A stretch of DNA of 64,000 bases, from contig CALSRC010000002.1 of NCBI GenBank assembly GCA_943788645.1, positions 1 through 64,000 on the forward strand, in the 5' to 3' direction. The notes beneath the pieces are model-generated. The model was given only the letters and a program-made list of their open reading frames with translations. It was not told the origin of the DNA and made no database searches. A program made the position numbers and the translations under genes. This document shows, in pieces, positions 30,501 to 39,321 of this stretch. Source of the stretch: UA16 sp002292325. GTDB lineage: Bacteria; Bacteroidota; Bacteroidia; Flavobacteriales_D; Sanyastnellaceae. Every line of letters begins with the position of its first letter. Position 1 is the first letter of the stretch.

Positions 30501-32219
30501 GCAACTTCTGGAAGCTGGTACTGTGGAATGGCTGAAGGTGACTTCACTTTCGAAGGCTTCGATTCATTCGGTGACGGATGGAACGGTGCGACAGCAAATG
30601 TCTACTTCAACGGTAACCAAATCGTAACAAACTTTGGTATTCCATCAGGTTCTTACGGCTCTACGACAGGTGTAGCAGAAGAAGACGGTACAACCGAGCT
30701 GGTCTTTGATCCGCTTCCTGGTGTATGGTGGACGTTTGCGGGTACAGGTGAATTGCACACGTTGAACACGTGCGGGTCAGTTATTGATACGCGAGTTCAA
30801 GTGTTCTCCTCTCCTTCTATGTCTTGTGGACTGTATGAGTGTGGTGTTGATGTTGAAGGAAACATTCTTGACAACAGCGCTTCGTTTGACGGTTGTGGAT
30901 TCTTCGATCAAGACGACGCCTACTTGGAGTTCGTTTCTGATCCTTCATTGTATTACTTCGTGTACGTCACATATGACAACGATGGAGTATTCAATGGTCA
31001 GGGATCTTACCAAATCGAGTTGAGCTGCGAGACAGCCATCGAAGGTTGTACTATCAGCGCCGCTTGTAACTACAATCCAGATGCAAACATCGAAACCAAC
31101 GACATTTGCGAGTACACTTCTTGCGCTTGTGACAACAACCCAGGTGGTACTGCAATCTTGGTCAACATGTATGACTCGTTTGGAGACGGATGGACAGGAG
31201 GAAACTCTGGTTCACCTGGTGGATACGAGATCTTCGACGGTGAGGGCAACTCTGTAGCTGCCGGTGCCATCGATGACGCTGAATTCATTATTGATGAAGA
31301 CAACTTCGACGGTGCAGAATATGGATTGGATGTACTATGTGTTGATCCAGGATGTTACACGTATGCCTTCACAGGCGCATTCATCTGGGCTGGTGAGCAG
31401 TCTTGGAGTGTAACTGACGGAGACGGAGTTGAGATTCTTTCGGGAGGAGCTGGCGGAAGCTTGGTCACTGAGGTCTATCCATTCTCTGCTGGTGCGGACG
31501 TTGTTTGTGGTTGCATGGACAGCTTTGCATGTAACTACGATATGGAAGCGACCACGGAAAATGGAACATGTGAATACGAAACGTGTGCAGGTTGCACGGA
31601 TGTTAATGCATGTGACTTCGATCCAACGGCTACGATTGAAGATGGTTCTTGCTGCTACGGCACTTGTGTAACTGTCACAATGAACGATAGCTTCGGCGAT
31701 GGATGGACAGGCTGCTACATCTTGATCACAGATCTCGATGGCAACGAAGTCATCTACACGACGTTGACCAATGACAATAGCGATGGTTCATTCTTGCAGG
31801 AAGTTTACTGCTTGGAGGCTGGTTGCTACATCTTGTCTACGGGTGATGATACGTTCAGTTCTGAGCCATCGTGGTCTATCGGTGGTGTATTCGGTGGCGT
31901 GATTACGGGTGGTGAGCTGTTCGGTCCTGAGTACATCAGTGTCGGAGGTAATAACTGCATCGAGGGTTGCGACATTTCATGTGCTTGCAACTACGATCCT
32001 GCCGCGAACATTACGGTATTGTCGGAGTGTAACTTTGATGACTGTTCTGGTTGCACGTATGCTGACGCTTCGAACTTCGATGCGAACGCGGGTAACGACG
32101 ATGGTTCTTGTGAGTTTGACTTGTCAAACCCATGCCCAGCGGACATCAACGAGGACGGTTCTGTAACCACTGCTGACTTGCTCCAATTCTTGGGTGCATT
32201 CGGTACGGTTTGCGAATAA
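27555..32219 (+). CDS. Giant secreted cysteine-rich repeat protein with single dockerin-like tail
   Basis: 1,554 residues with signal peptide MFNTFKKCCGIVAMFALYLY...AAFAQ. Two repeat types alternate. (a) At least seven beta modules of 80-100 residues centre on YDSFGDGW or YDSFGDGI, preceded by SWxLTDxxG-like strands. (b) Twelve copies of a 22-residue cysteine motif, GCTDxxACNYDxxATxEDGSC (for example GCTDATACNYDEFATAEDGSC), link the modules. Acidic Asp/Asn/Gly loops suggest calcium binding. Two further domains, with VWFEFNADGDYQVFANTC and VWFTFNSTDIVTGLMFD, resemble bacterial pre-peptidase-like beta domains. The C terminus is CPADINEDGSVTTADLLQFL followed by GAFGTVCE: one EF-hand-like motif between two cysteines. 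No T9SS type A or B tail is visible. AAC, TAC, TTC and GGT codons are unusually frequent, suggesting high expression. It is followed by a strong terminator. Function unknown; surface layer or adhesin is inferred. Confidence 0.9.
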   Translation: MFNTFKKCCGIVAMFALYLYSAPAAFAQCDGVELTIELTYDNWPEESSWSLTDASGMEVAAGDAYSSGALAADGSSETVVACVANDACYTFTMNDSYNDGGTDYMISDADGNTLASAVGWFGSSSTADVCVGTVVVPGCIDETACNYDPNATEDDGSCATLVVGISVTNNYWSSETDYDVFNADTGEVVASMTGSYSNGTTISEEACVSDNACYYVVIYDSFGDGIGTSGVWTVSWNGMTIDNGGGSGWSSQTSETFCFGPGCQDSTASNYNPIATSDSGECEFLGCTDATACNYDEFATAEDGSCAYESLSIDITPDNYASEISWDLVDEAGGTVASGASSGAELCLGADCFTFTMYDSFGDGICCSYGQGSYSVTDGNGTVIASGGEYGSSESTSFCLPAIPGCTDDLACNYDETANLDDGTCDYSCIGCMDDSAANYDPTATQENEGSCIYCEAGTYVAIIEMYDLGGDGWNGANYYMDSYDGATSISGNWDEADTYIADAGIDFHCIPLGCYLFSSGGGTADDEIAVILTDQFGTVYGDQVASGYYGPLPPAVGYPSGGMFIDFGLLQECGFEGCTDPFCFNYNISATVDDGSCICPPTNNAIEDAEAVGCDMEVSGNLSNASDEEGVTGAFAGTSVTTPGVWFEFNADGDYQVFANTCNTPTSTSGFADPVSDTKMHVFVYNDEGELEPIVGNDDNCGLMSGVAFLAETGNNYYIYVSKYSAFSSGSEFLLEVTCEACEEFPSNDYCADATPQLNDVTFTGDVCCSNPALIPAYGGTVYGVWFTFNSTDIVTGLMFDTFYFNLTNVSSGNLSLTIYLQGGDCESIGSYVGCLFTGTCAGSIESFIALEPDTDYYFFVGTTDPAECGEFEFTTTGIFLGCTDPSADNYLDYANQDDGNCVYTAVPDNDLCENAFDLECNAGYQEGSMGNASDEGAPATVCTPCAAEENSVYVVAGGGSWDGEVSWAITDSEGNVFEGAATSGSWYCGMAEGDFTFEGFDSFGDGWNGATANVYFNGNQIVTNFGIPSGSYGSTTGVAEEDGTTELVFDPLPGVWWTFAGTGELHTLNTCGSVIDTRVQVFSSPSMSCGLYECGVDVEGNILDNSASFDGCGFFDQDDAYLEFVSDPSLYYFVYVTYDNDGVFNGQGSYQIELSCETAIEGCTISAACNYNPDANIETNDICEYTSCACDNNPGGTAILVNMYDSFGDGWTGGNSGSPGGYEIFDGEGNSVAAGAIDDAEFIIDEDNFDGAEYGLDVLCVDPGCYTYAFTGAFIWAGEQSWSVTDGDGVEILSGGAGGSLVTEVYPFSAGADVVCGCMDSFACNYDMEATTENGTCEYETCAGCTDVNACDFDPTATIEDGSCCYGTCVTVTMNDSFGDGWTGCYILITDLDGNEVIYTTLTNDNSDGSFLQEVYCLEAGCYILSTGDDTFSSEPSWSIGGVFGGVITGGELFGPEYISVGGNNCIEGCDISCACNYDPAANITVLSECNFDDCSGCTYADASNFDANAGNDDGSCEFDLSNPCPADINEDGSVTTADLLQFLGAFGTVCE

Positions 32220-32242
32220 CCTGAAACGACTGTTTTTAGAAA

Positions 32243-32272
32243 GGGCTCGACTTCGGTCGGGCCCTTTTTTTT
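32243..32272 (+). terminator. Rho-independent terminator after the giant repeat protein
   Basis: A 9-bp stem (gggctcgac / gtcgggccc, one G-U pair) with a stable TTCG loop, followed directly by eight T. It lies 23 bases after the stop codon, so the giant gene is a separate transcription unit from the FG-GAP genes downstream. Confidence 0.95.
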
Positions 32273-32319
32273 ATGTCATGTTGTATGTCGTATCTTTTAT
32301 TTAAGAAGAGTTCAGATCA

Positions 32320-34072
32320 GTGAGACACGGTAGATTCATCGTTCAATGTATTGCAGGGGCACTTGTCCTCTGCTCGGCAAGCAAGGAGGCGAGCGCTCAA
32401 TTGGTGGTTGACAATGGAACCTCGAGCTTGGATTCGGATCATACGGGGGGCTATTTGGGGACAGGAATGAGTTTCGCGGATTTCAATGGCGATGGTTTGG
32501 ATGATCTGAGCTTTGGGCATCACGCAGGTGAATTGAGGTTTTATGCAGGCACCGGCAATGGGTTTCTGTTATTGACTTAGAGCTTGAAACTCCGTGGCAG
32601 AATCCAAGGGGATTGTATGGGCCGATGTGGATAACGATGGAGATCAAGATTTATTCGTGGCATTTCGGTTTGCCTCGAATAAGCTCTGGTTGAATGATGG
32701 GAATATGAACATGGTCGATGTAAGTGCCACGTGCGGCATTGCTCAGGATGATCGGAGGAGTTTCGGACCGGCATGGGAGATTTTGATCGCGATGGGCTGT
32801 TGGATTTATTTGTTGCGAATTATGGTTATGCGGTGGATGTCCCACAGGGCAATGAACTATACCGCAACCTTGGCAATGGTTTATTTGAGGACGTGACGAT
32901 CGAATACGGAATGGATGGACGAATCTTCAGTCATTTCAAGGGAATTGGATGGATGTGGACCGAGACGGTTGGCTCGATTTGCATGTCGTCCGGGATCGCT
33001 TGATTTATCCAAATTTATTTTATCACAACGAAGGTGCAGAAACAGGAGAGGCGAGCTTCATTCAAGATGCGGCAGCCCGAGGACTGGATGTTTCGATTCT
33101 TTGCATGTCATCTAGCCCCCATGATATGGACCGGGATGGTGATTTGGATCTTTACATTTCAGGCGGATTGGAAGGCAGTATGTTGCTGGAGAATGATGGG
33201 AATGGATTTTATACCGATGCAACGAATGATCTGGTGGTGATGAATGAGGTGTGTTGGTCTGGGCAATGGTTGGATGTGAATGCGGATGGCTGGGAAGAGT
33301 TGCACATCACAACAGGAATTGCTCATTACACAGATTTCCCTACGGTGTTGACGGAAAACAACAACGAACCAGATGCGCTGTTTTTAAACTCCAATGGCGT
33401 GTTGGGCATGCCTGGAAGTTTATTCCAAAGTGTAAGCGTCTTGGGCTTCTCTACCGCAACAGGTGACTACAATGGCGATGGATTCATCGATTTGGTTTCC
33501 CATAAAGTGGGGTTGAATCCGGAGGTTAGAAGAAGCAATCCCAATGGCAACCATTGGCTGCGCGTTTTGCTGCACGGAACCATCAGCAATGCCGATGCGG
33601 TAGGTTCCAAGGTGGAACTCTGGGCGGGAGAGGATTATTGGTACAGGGAGACATATTGCGGAGAAGGATACCTGGCACAAAATAGTCGCTGGGAGCACTT
33701 TGGCATGTCAGATCATGAATCGGTGGGACTCCTTGAAGGTTCATTGGCCCCTGGGCGCCGTAGAAACGTGGTATGACCTCTCAACGGATGCGCCCCTGGA
33801 ATTGACCGAAGGTTCTGTCACATGCCTGAATAACTGCCTTGGTTGCACCTATGAAGCGGCCTGCAATTTTTCGTTCGATGCGGATATTGATGATGGATCG
33901 TGTGATTTTACCTGTTTAATTGGCGGGCTTGGCGTGCGGAACTGGTCTCATTTGGAATCCGGATTCAGGGCTTTGTGAGAACCCTTGTCCCGCGGATGTG
34001 ACAGGTGATGGATTGGTGGATGTAGCAGATTTGCTTGTGATGTTGGGAGTCTTTGGCTCCCTGTGCCCCTGA
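32320..34072 (+). CDS. FG-GAP/UnbV repeat protein, copy 1 (at least six frameshifts)
   Basis: Start GTG 32320 with a signal peptide (RFIVQCIAGALVLCSASKEA, cut near ASAQ). The reading frame must shift at about 32565, 32610, 32775, 32935, 33745 and 33930 to follow its intact paralogue at 35986-37812. In the joined reading one sees FG-GAP/VCBS units (FADFNGDGLDDLSFG, WADVDNDGDQDLFVAF, GDFDRDGLLDLFVANYG, TGDYNGDGFIDLVSHKVG) and then an ASPIC/UnbV domain (NHWLRVLLHGT, GEGYLAQNSRWEHFGM). After one cysteine repeat (GCTYEAACNF...DDGSCDF) comes the tail CPADVTGDGLVDVADLL...GSLCP. Such proteins form extracellular beta-propellers that may bind calcium. The indel density is high, but all domains are kept. 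It is either poor sequence or an inactivated copy, and the sequence alone does not decide. Confidence 0.75.
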
Positions 34073-34164
34073 AACGTGAATTATCGTTCATCGCATTGCT
34101 TAATCCGTTAAAGTGACGTATTTTTAAGTACCTGCGAAATTTGGAACTCTAAAAGAAGTTTCCA

Positions 34165-35981
34165 ATGACTGCTGCTTTATGCAACCGTAGGCTCACGATG
34201 TTTCACTGCTCCCTGTTTGGAGTGATGGTCTTTGGGTACATGTTTGTTTTTGCGCTTGACGCCTCGGGCCAAATGCCGTTCATTGATGTCAGCAATGAAT
34301 TGAATATTTGGACAGACCACTACCGGTGGATACTTAGGCGAGGGTATCAGCATGGCGGATTTCAATGGAGACGGTGTGGATGACCTCAGCATCGCACATC
34401 ACCTCGGTGACTTGCAGTTTTACACGGGCAATGGAGAAGGGTTTGTCCCTTTCGAATTGCAGATCCCCGCTTATGCCTATGAGGCTAAATGCATCCTTTG
34501 GGCGGACATAGACAACGACGGTGATCAAGACTTGTTCATTACGTATCGGCTCGCGGCCAACCGTTTGTACATCAATGAAGGCGACCTCGAATTCACGGAT
34601 GTGAGCGATAATTGCGGGATTGATCAAACCAATCGACGCAGCTATGGGGCATGCTTCGGCGACTACAACAACGACGGATTACTCGATCTTTTCATCGCCA
34701 ATTACGTCAGCGGAATGGACCCGCCATTCAATGAGTTGTACCTCAACCTTGGCGGGGGATACTTCGAGGAGGTGACGTTTGATGGACCCTTTGGCGAGCC
34801 GCTCCAGCAAAACTTTCAGGGACACTGGGTGGATTTTGATGAAGACGGATTATTGGATTTGCATTTGATCCGGGATCGAATTTGCTTCGAGAATCGGTAT
34901 TATAAGCAATCCTCAAATGGTCAGTTTAGCAACGAAGCGGTTCCCATGGGCTTGGATTATTCCATCAATGCGATGTGTTCTTCCGCGACGGATTTTGACC
35001 ACGATAACGATCAGGACTTGTACATGTCAGCGGGCATGATGGGAAGGCAATTATTTTGTTGTGAATGACGGTACAGGAAGTTTTGATCCATATGAAGCGA
35101 CAACAGGTGACAGCGTCCAAGTTCATTTGACCAGCTGGGCCGCCAATTGGTTCGATGTAGACAACGACGGTTGGGAAGATTTGCATGTTTGTACCGGCTT
35201 TAGCACGTATACGTCATGGCCTGCTGTGCTTCAGAATTATTCATACGTGCCGGATAATTTTTTCTGGAATGAAGGCGGTGCGTTTGAAGAGGATACAACG
35301 GGTCAGTTTGATGTTGCGAGTTTATCGTTTTCGGCTGTAACAGGCGACTTCAATCAGGACGGATTTCCGGATTTGATCAATAACGTCGTAGGCGAGTATG
35401 CCCAAGTTTTGCAAGCGGTCCCCAATGTCAACCGATGGATCAAAATCATGCTGGAAGGAACGGTGAGTAACCGGGACGGGATCGGTGCAAAAATCAGGGT
35501 GTACCGCAATGGTTTGTTGGGTTATCACATGACGCATTGCGGTGAAAATTACTTGGGTCAGAATAGCCGTTGGGAACATTTTGGCATCGGAATGGCCACA
35601 GGAATTGATTCGGTGGTCGTGGATTGGCCTTCAGGAATCGTTGACCGTTATTACACCCTCGAGCCCAATCAAAGTTTGCTATTCGTCGAAGGAGAAACGG
35701 TCCCATACGTGGATCCGTGTTCCACGGGACCTTGCCCTGGATGCACCTATCCCGAGGCGTGTAATTTTGATGAGAGCGCAAACGAAGAGGATGGGTCATG
35801 CGATTTTTCTTGTTGGATTTCAGCCTCCACCTGTGGTCCAGGGACTGCGTGGGATTCAATGCTGCAGCAATGTGTTTCTGTCGAAAACCCATGTCCTACA
35901 GACTTAAATGCCGACTCGGTGACCGATGTGGCCGATCTCCTCATTTTCTTGGCTTCTTTTGCCGTCTCTTGTCAACAATGA
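34165..35981 (+). CDS. FG-GAP/UnbV repeat protein, copy 2 (two frameshifts)
   Basis: Start ATG 34165 (ATG 34198 is also possible) with a signal peptide around VMVFGYMFVFALDASGQ. One extra base near 34321 and one near 35056 (in a TTTT run) interrupt an otherwise continuous protein of about 605 residues. FG-GAP units read MADFNGDGVDDLSIAHHLGD, WADIDNDGDQDLFITY, FGDYNNDGLLDLFIANYV and GDFNQDGFPDLINNVVG. The UnbV domain follows (RWIKIMLEGTVSNRDGIGAK, GENYLGQNSRWEHFGIG, WPSGIVDRYYTLEP), then GCTYPEACNFDES...EEDGSC and the tail CPTDLNADSVTDVADLLIFL ending SCQQ. It lies 92 bases after copy 1 and 4 bases before copy 3, so copies 2 and 3 are likely co-transcribed. The tail motif lacks the usual glycine in the calcium loop (NADSVTD). 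Confidence 0.8.
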
Positions 35982-35985
35982 CGTC

Positions 35986-37812
35986 ATGGCTTGGAAGCTT
36001 AGAAATACTTCGAGAATTCTCTCTGTTGTGATCTACTCGCTGGGTTTGTTGTTCCACACCCATGCGAATGCACAATTGATGGATGTGAGCAACAACCTCA
36101 TTTTAGAGACTGACCATACCGGGGGGTTTTTGGGTGCGGGGGTGAGTTTCGTTGATTTCAATGGAGACTACATCGATGATTTGTCTTTTGCTGATCACGA
36201 AGGCGATTTGCGCTTTTATGAAGGACAGGGCGATGAGTCAGGATTTTTGGAAGTGAACCTGGACCTTCCAGATTATCCGTTGGAAGCGAAGATGGTCCTC
36301 TGGGGAGACATCGATAACGACGGAGATCAAGATTTATTTGTCACCTATCGTTTGGCAGCCAACAAATTGTACATCAACAACGGCAACATGGTTTTTGCCG
36401 ATGTGAGCGCTACGTGTGGAATCAGTTTAGCCTCTCGCAAGAGTTACGGGGCCTGCTTTGGTGACTACAACAGCGATGGCTTTTTGGATCTGTTCGTTTG
36501 CAACTACACCTCGTCCATTGATGAGTACCCTTTCAATGAACTCTATGCCAACAACGGCGACGGCACCTTCACAGAGTCCACATCGGAGCAAGGATTGGAT
36601 GTGTTGGGTATCCAGTCATTCCAGGGACAATGGGTGGATTTCAATGACGATGGATTGCTTGATTTACATGTGGTGCGGGATCGTACGATTTATGAGAATT
36701 ATTTTTTCGAGCAGCAGGTGGAAGGTTCATTGATGCCCTTTATTGAAAAGGCCGAGGAAACAGGCTTGGACATTGCGATCAATTGCATGTCCACCAGTGT
36801 TGCAGATTTTGATGGCGACTTCGATTCAGATGTGTACCTCACGGCTTTTGCCGAGGACATGAATTGGCTCATGATCAATGATGGGGGAGATTTTGGCATC
36901 GACGATGCGACCGGCGATGTTCCCATGAACCAGGTTCAAGTCGACGGGATTTGCTGGGGAGCCAATTGGTTGGACGTCGATAACAATGGGTGGGAAGATT
37001 TGCACGTTGCCAATGGCTACAGCGTTTTTACCAATTACCCGCAGGTCTTGAGCATCTACCCAGACGAGCCGGATGCGCTTTTCTATAACACCGAGGGGCA
37101 GTTTACCGCAGCCGATGAAGCTCAATTTCAAACGGTATCCACCCTTTCTTTCTCCACGGCCGTGGGCGATTATAACCTCGATGGATTTGCAGATTTGGTC
37201 TCCCATCGAGTGGGTGAATTTGCACAGGTGTTGCGAGGGTCACCGAACAGCAACCATTGGCTGAAGGTTTGGTTGGAAGGCACGGATAGCAACCGAGATG
37301 GTGTCGGTGCTAAAATCAGAGTGTGGTCTGGGGAACACGCCCAGTCCCGGATGACTTTTGCCGGGGAAAATTACCTCGGTCAGAACAGCCGATGGGAGCT
37401 TTTTGGACTGGGAGAGGAGTCGTCCGTCGACTCCATCGAAGTTATTTGGCCCAGTGGAGCCATTACGCAGTTCACGGAATTGCTTTCGGACCAGCATTGG
37501 GTGTTGACGGAGGACGGAACAGCCACGCAAATGTGGCAAATTGATCCTTGCTTGACGGGAGGTATTTGCCCAGGGTGCAGCTACGAAGAGGCTTGCAACT
37601 TTACCCCATTAGCCAATGTGGATGATGGCTCGTGTGTATTTGATTGTTATGCAGTGCCAGCGTCGTGTGGACCCGGGACGACGTGGGACCCAACGTTTGG
37701 ATGGTGCACGCCTCTGCTCGATTGTCCCTATGATTTTGATGGCAACGGATTCGTTACAGTGGGGGACTTGCTGATTTTATTGGTCAGTTTTAGTCAGGTG
37801 TGCTCTGAATAG
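35986..37812 (+). CDS. FG-GAP/UnbV repeat protein, copy 3 (intact)
   Basis: 608 residues from ATG 35986, four bases after the copy 2 stop. The longer frame upstream overlaps that gene and is rejected. The signal peptide is LSVVIYSLGLLFHTHANAQ. FG-GAP/VCBS calcium-loop units include FVDFNGDYIDDLSFADHEGD, WGDIDNDGDQDLFVTY, FGDYNSDGFLDLFVCNY, WVDFNDDGLLDLHVVRD and VGDYNLDGFADLVSHRVG. They are followed by an ASPIC/UnbV domain (NHWLKVWLEGTDSNRDGVGA, GENYLGQNSRWELFGLG, IEVIWPSGAITQF). A single cysteine repeat (GCSYEEACNFTPLANVDDGS) leads to the tail CPYDFDGNGFVTVGDLLILL ending CSE. This copy defines the family architecture. It overlaps the convergent M28 peptidase gene by 23 bases. The expected location is extracellular; binding partner unknown. 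Confidence 0.9.
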   Translation: MAWKLRNTSRILSVVIYSLGLLFHTHANAQLMDVSNNLILETDHTGGFLGAGVSFVDFNGDYIDDLSFADHEGDLRFYEGQGDESGFLEVNLDLPDYPLEAKMVLWGDIDNDGDQDLFVTYRLAANKLYINNGNMVFADVSATCGISLASRKSYGACFGDYNSDGFLDLFVCNYTSSIDEYPFNELYANNGDGTFTESTSEQGLDVLGIQSFQGQWVDFNDDGLLDLHVVRDRTIYENYFFEQQVEGSLMPFIEKAEETGLDIAINCMSTSVADFDGDFDSDVYLTAFAEDMNWLMINDGGDFGIDDATGDVPMNQVQVDGICWGANWLDVDNNGWEDLHVANGYSVFTNYPQVLSIYPDEPDALFYNTEGQFTAADEAQFQTVSTLSFSTAVGDYNLDGFADLVSHRVGEFAQVLRGSPNSNHWLKVWLEGTDSNRDGVGAKIRVWSGEHAQSRMTFAGENYLGQNSRWELFGLGEESSVDSIEVIWPSGAITQFTELLSDQHWVLTEDGTATQMWQIDPCLTGGICPGCSYEEACNFTPLANVDDGSCVFDCYAVPASCGPGTTWDPTFGWCTPLLDCPYDFDGNGFVTVGDLLILLVSFSQVCSE

Positions 37813-39211
37813 GCAATTGCTGATCCAACAACACCACGGCCGCAGCAAATGTCGCAGCGCCGAGCTCCAATTCCCTTTTGTGCACATTTTCGAAGACGTC
37901 TTGAGCGCTGTGATGAAAATCAAAGTACCGCTGTCCGTCCGGGCTGAGTCCCAATAAAACCGGACGCGGGTTCAACTCCTTGAGAGGAGAAATATCCACT
38001 CCCGCTCCACCTCGACGGAATTGGTGGACGTTGTATGGGTCGAACAATGGAGCCCAACCCTGGACTTGCAGGGCAGCCGCATCTGTGCCGTCGACGCGAA
38101 ACCCCCGGGGAACGAACCCCCCGGCGTCAGATTCGAGCGCCGCGACGTATCGCTTGGATAAACTGGCTTGTTCTTCAGCCGCCACCTTGGCGTACATCTT
38201 CCCGCCGCGGTTGCCGTTCTCCTCGTTGATGAACAAAACAAACCGAATGGTGTGCTGGGGTTGGTATCCGATGGCCTTGAGGATGCGCAGCACTTCCAAC
38301 GTATGAACGATGCCTGCACCGTCGTCGTGTGCGCCTTCCCCGATGTCCCACGAATCCAAGTGGCCACCCAGCGTGATGATTTCATCGGGCCGCTCGGATC
38401 CTCGCCATTCACCGATTACGTTGCCTTGTTCGACATCGTCAAATGCTTGGCAATTCATCTGAAGGGAAACTTCGAGATCCGGGTGTTCTGTCACTTGCCT
38501 TCCGAGCCAGGTGGCATCCACAGTGGATATGGCTGCCGCAGGAATGCGTTCGATTCCGTCTTTGTACCGCAAGGCCCCTGTGTGCGGCAACGTGTCTAGC
38601 GCATGGGTAAGCGATCGCACCAGCGCACCTATGGCACCTGCTTCGGCAGCAGCACTCGCTCCACTGCCTCGTTGGTCTATCGCTCCGCCGTATGCCGATC
38701 CTGTATTGATCAGAACCGGATCCATGGGACGGTTGAAGAGAACGATGCGGCCTTCTACTTCCTCGCGCGGCATCCGTTTCAGTTCGTCCAGTTCTTTCAC
38801 AACAACTACGCGTCCTCGAATGACCTCGTCATTGGGTGTGCCGACTGACCCGCCGAGGGCTGTTATGTGCAAGGATCGATCTTTTGGTACACCAAACGTT
38901 TTGGATTCCGCTTTGTCTCCACGGGTCCAACTCGGAACGACAACCGGCATAATCCAAGTTGAATCCGCCGCATACGACTCAAGAATACTCCGTCCCCACT
39001 TCATAGCTTCCGATGCACTTGAGGACCCACTGAGCCTGTGCCCAATGTCTTTCGTAAGGACGCGGAGGTTTTCGTAGGCTTCTCCATTCGCCAAGGCCTC
39101 GTCGTAAATGCTTCGAATTAAGGCGCTATCAGGATTGGACTGGGCGTGGGCGCCTGATTGCGTCATTGTCAACGCGCAAACCGTTCCAAAAATCATGAGT
39201 GAACATCGCAT
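37790..39211 (-). CDS. M28-family zinc metallopeptidase
   Basis: 473 residues from ATG 39211, chosen because a signal peptide follows (MRCSLMIFGTVCALTMTQSG, cut near AHAQ). The longer frame runs into the divergent nitroreductase region. The catalytic domain shows the two-zinc aminopeptidase signature: GGHLDSWDIGEGAHDDGAG, NEENGNRGG, ALESDAGGF and a late FHHSAQDVFE with the last zinc histidine. A protease-associated-like insert (GRVVVVKELDELKRMPREEV) precedes it. The protein is expected to be secreted or periplasmic and to trim N-terminal residues or dipeptides. It has no recognised T9SS tail. It converges with FG-GAP copy 3, overlapping it by 23 bases. Confidence 0.92.
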   Translation of the reverse strand: MRCSLMIFGTVCALTMTQSGAHAQSNPDSALIRSIYDEALANGEAYENLRVLTKDIGHRLSGSSSASEAMKWGRSILESYAADSTWIMPVVVPSWTRGDKAESKTFGVPKDRSLHITALGGSVGTPNDEVIRGRVVVVKELDELKRMPREEVEGRIVLFNRPMDPVLINTGSAYGGAIDQRGSGASAAAEAGAIGALVRSLTHALDTLPHTGALRYKDGIERIPAAAISTVDATWLGRQVTEHPDLEVSLQMNCQAFDDVEQGNVIGEWRGSERPDEIITLGGHLDSWDIGEGAHDDGAGIVHTLEVLRILKAIGYQPQHTIRFVLFINEENGNRGGKMYAKVAAEEQASLSKRYVAALESDAGGFVPRGFRVDGTDAAALQVQGWAPLFDPYNVHQFRRGGAGVDISPLKELNPRPVLLGLSPDGQRYFDFHHSAQDVFENVHKRELELGAATFAAAVVLLDQQLPIQSTPD

Positions 39212-39321
39212 GCCCGAAATTAAGGGTTTACCCTCGACTTTCGTTGGGGAGGGTTGGCATTGTCGCTTGGCCTGGATGTACCTTTGCGTCATCCGCTTTG
39301 CATCCCCCAACGCCGATTGCC

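Noticed and set aside
32320..34072. Firm call of a pseudogene for FG-GAP copy 1
   Set aside because: Indels are frequent in essential genes of this window too, and all domains up to the tail are preserved in the joined frames.
9936..37812. Cellulosome-type dockerin/cohesin system
   Set aside because: No cohesin, scaffoldin or polysaccharide-degrading catalytic domain is present, and most tails carry only one motif; the likeness is limited to the EF-hand loop.
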